From positions 1 through 5,360 of the forward strand of contig JAPSKJ010000177.1 of assembly GCA_031177735.1 (NCBI GenBank): a stretch of DNA of 5,360 bases. The letters run 5' to 3'. This document shows positions 5,020 to 5,360 of this stretch, piece after piece. Numbering within the stretch: position 1 is the first letter of the stretch; every line of letters starts with the position of its first letter. The notes beneath the pieces are model-generated. The model was not told the DNA's origin, made no database searches, and saw nothing but the letters and a program-made list of their open reading frames with translations. The position numbers and the translations under genes are program-made. Source of the DNA: Nocardioides sp. Its GTDB lineage: Bacteria; Actinomycetota; Actinomycetes; Propionibacteriales; Nocardioidaceae.

Positions 5020-5360
5020 ATGCTGCTCTACTCCGCGGTCGCCGAGCAGTACGCCGACTTCGCCGGTTACGCGGCGGGCGACTCGCCGTGCTTCGAGTCG
5101 TGGGCGACGGCCGTCGCGCAGGACGAGCAGCTCTGCGCCTGGATCGGGCAGCTCCCGCCGATCAAGCAGCAGCCCAACCTCGTCTTCGCCGCCGCACGCT
5201 GGCACGGAGTACCCGCGCCGGGGCCCTACGAGGCCCTGCGCGAGGCACTGCTGGGCGACCAGGGCCCGATCCAGGCGACCATCCTGGCCCGGTCGACCCA
5301 GACCAACGAGGTCGGCCGGCTGGCCACCCTGCTGCCGGCGCTCTCCCTGGTCGACGGACC
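5020..5360 (+). CDS. DUF2332 family protein, N-terminal part (cut by window end)
   Basis: Only the first 113 residues are in the window, and the frame is still open at the last base. The segment reads as the N-terminal region of DUF2332 proteins: SPCFESWATAVAQDEQL (22-38), LPPIKQQPNLVFAAARWHG (45-63), then the conserved RSTQTNEVGRLATLLPALSL, which ends about four residues before the window edge. Family members are typically over 300 aa, common in actinobacteria and alphaproteobacteria, and have no established function, so none is proposed. No signal peptide or membrane segment is visible. ATG 5020 is preferred because of the -10-like hexamer 6 nt upstream; an in-frame TTG at 4993 would add 9 residues. 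The hairpin at 4910-4945 and the gap of 173 nt from gabD suggest separate transcription. Confidence -1.
   Translation, partial: MLLYSAVAEQYADFAGYAAGDSPCFESWATAVAQDEQLCAWIGQLPPIKQQPNLVFAAARWHGVPAPGPYEALREALLGDQGPIQATILARSTQTNEVGRLATLLPALSLVDG

Noticed and set aside
4888..5205. Minus-strand open frame covering the palindromes and the DUF2332 start
   Set aside because: It opposes a recognisable DUF2332 coding frame and passes through palindromic intergenic DNA, with no recognisable product.
1..5360. A novel multi-gene defence, mobile or biosynthetic system
   Set aside because: The five genes belong to widespread, mostly unlinked families with separate promoters. There are no nucleases, transposases, toxin-antitoxin pairs, repeat-spacer arrays or biosynthetic clusters.

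Overview
This is a GC-rich window with the codon habits of a high-GC actinobacterium. Third positions are almost all G or C, GTG starts are frequent, and there are almost no Shine-Dalgarno sequences. Protein flavour suggests a Nocardioides-like or related Actinomycetota genome; this is an inference from sequence style only. The region looks chromosomal and housekeeping in nature. I see no transposase, phage gene, CRISPR array, tRNA or rRNA.

Layout, left to right. A family 1 glycoside hydrolase (27-1382, minus strand) diverges from a pirin-family bicupin protein (1389-2060, plus), with only 6 bp between the two start codons. Next come a TPR/LuxR-type transcription regulator (2163-3140, plus), a 248-bp intergenic region rich in inverted repeats (3141-3388), and a succinate-semialdehyde dehydrogenase of the GabD type (3389-4846, plus). 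A second intergenic region (4847-5019) holds two long perfect palindromes placed back to back. The window ends inside a DUF2332-family gene of unknown function (5020 to beyond 5360, plus). No stretch over 300 bases lacks a gene.

The genes do not form an obvious single pathway. GabD would oxidise succinate semialdehyde to succinate, feeding the TCA cycle (GABA or related catabolism). The hydrolase would act on beta-glycosides, but two conserved sugar-binding residues are replaced. The LuxR-type regulator is a plausible local regulator, but its targets cannot be read from the sequence.

Most notable observations: (1) a GH1 enzyme keeping both catalytic glutamates but lacking the usual Asn of NEP and Gln of YQIEG; (2) a 26-bp perfect palindrome abutting a 14-bp-stem hairpin between gabD and the DUF2332 gene; (3) a shared leaderless promoter layout, a -10-like hexamer exactly 6 nt before the start codon, at four of five genes; (4) a long hairpin enclosing a TetR-like operator upstream of gabD. 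I found no convincing novel multi-gene system.
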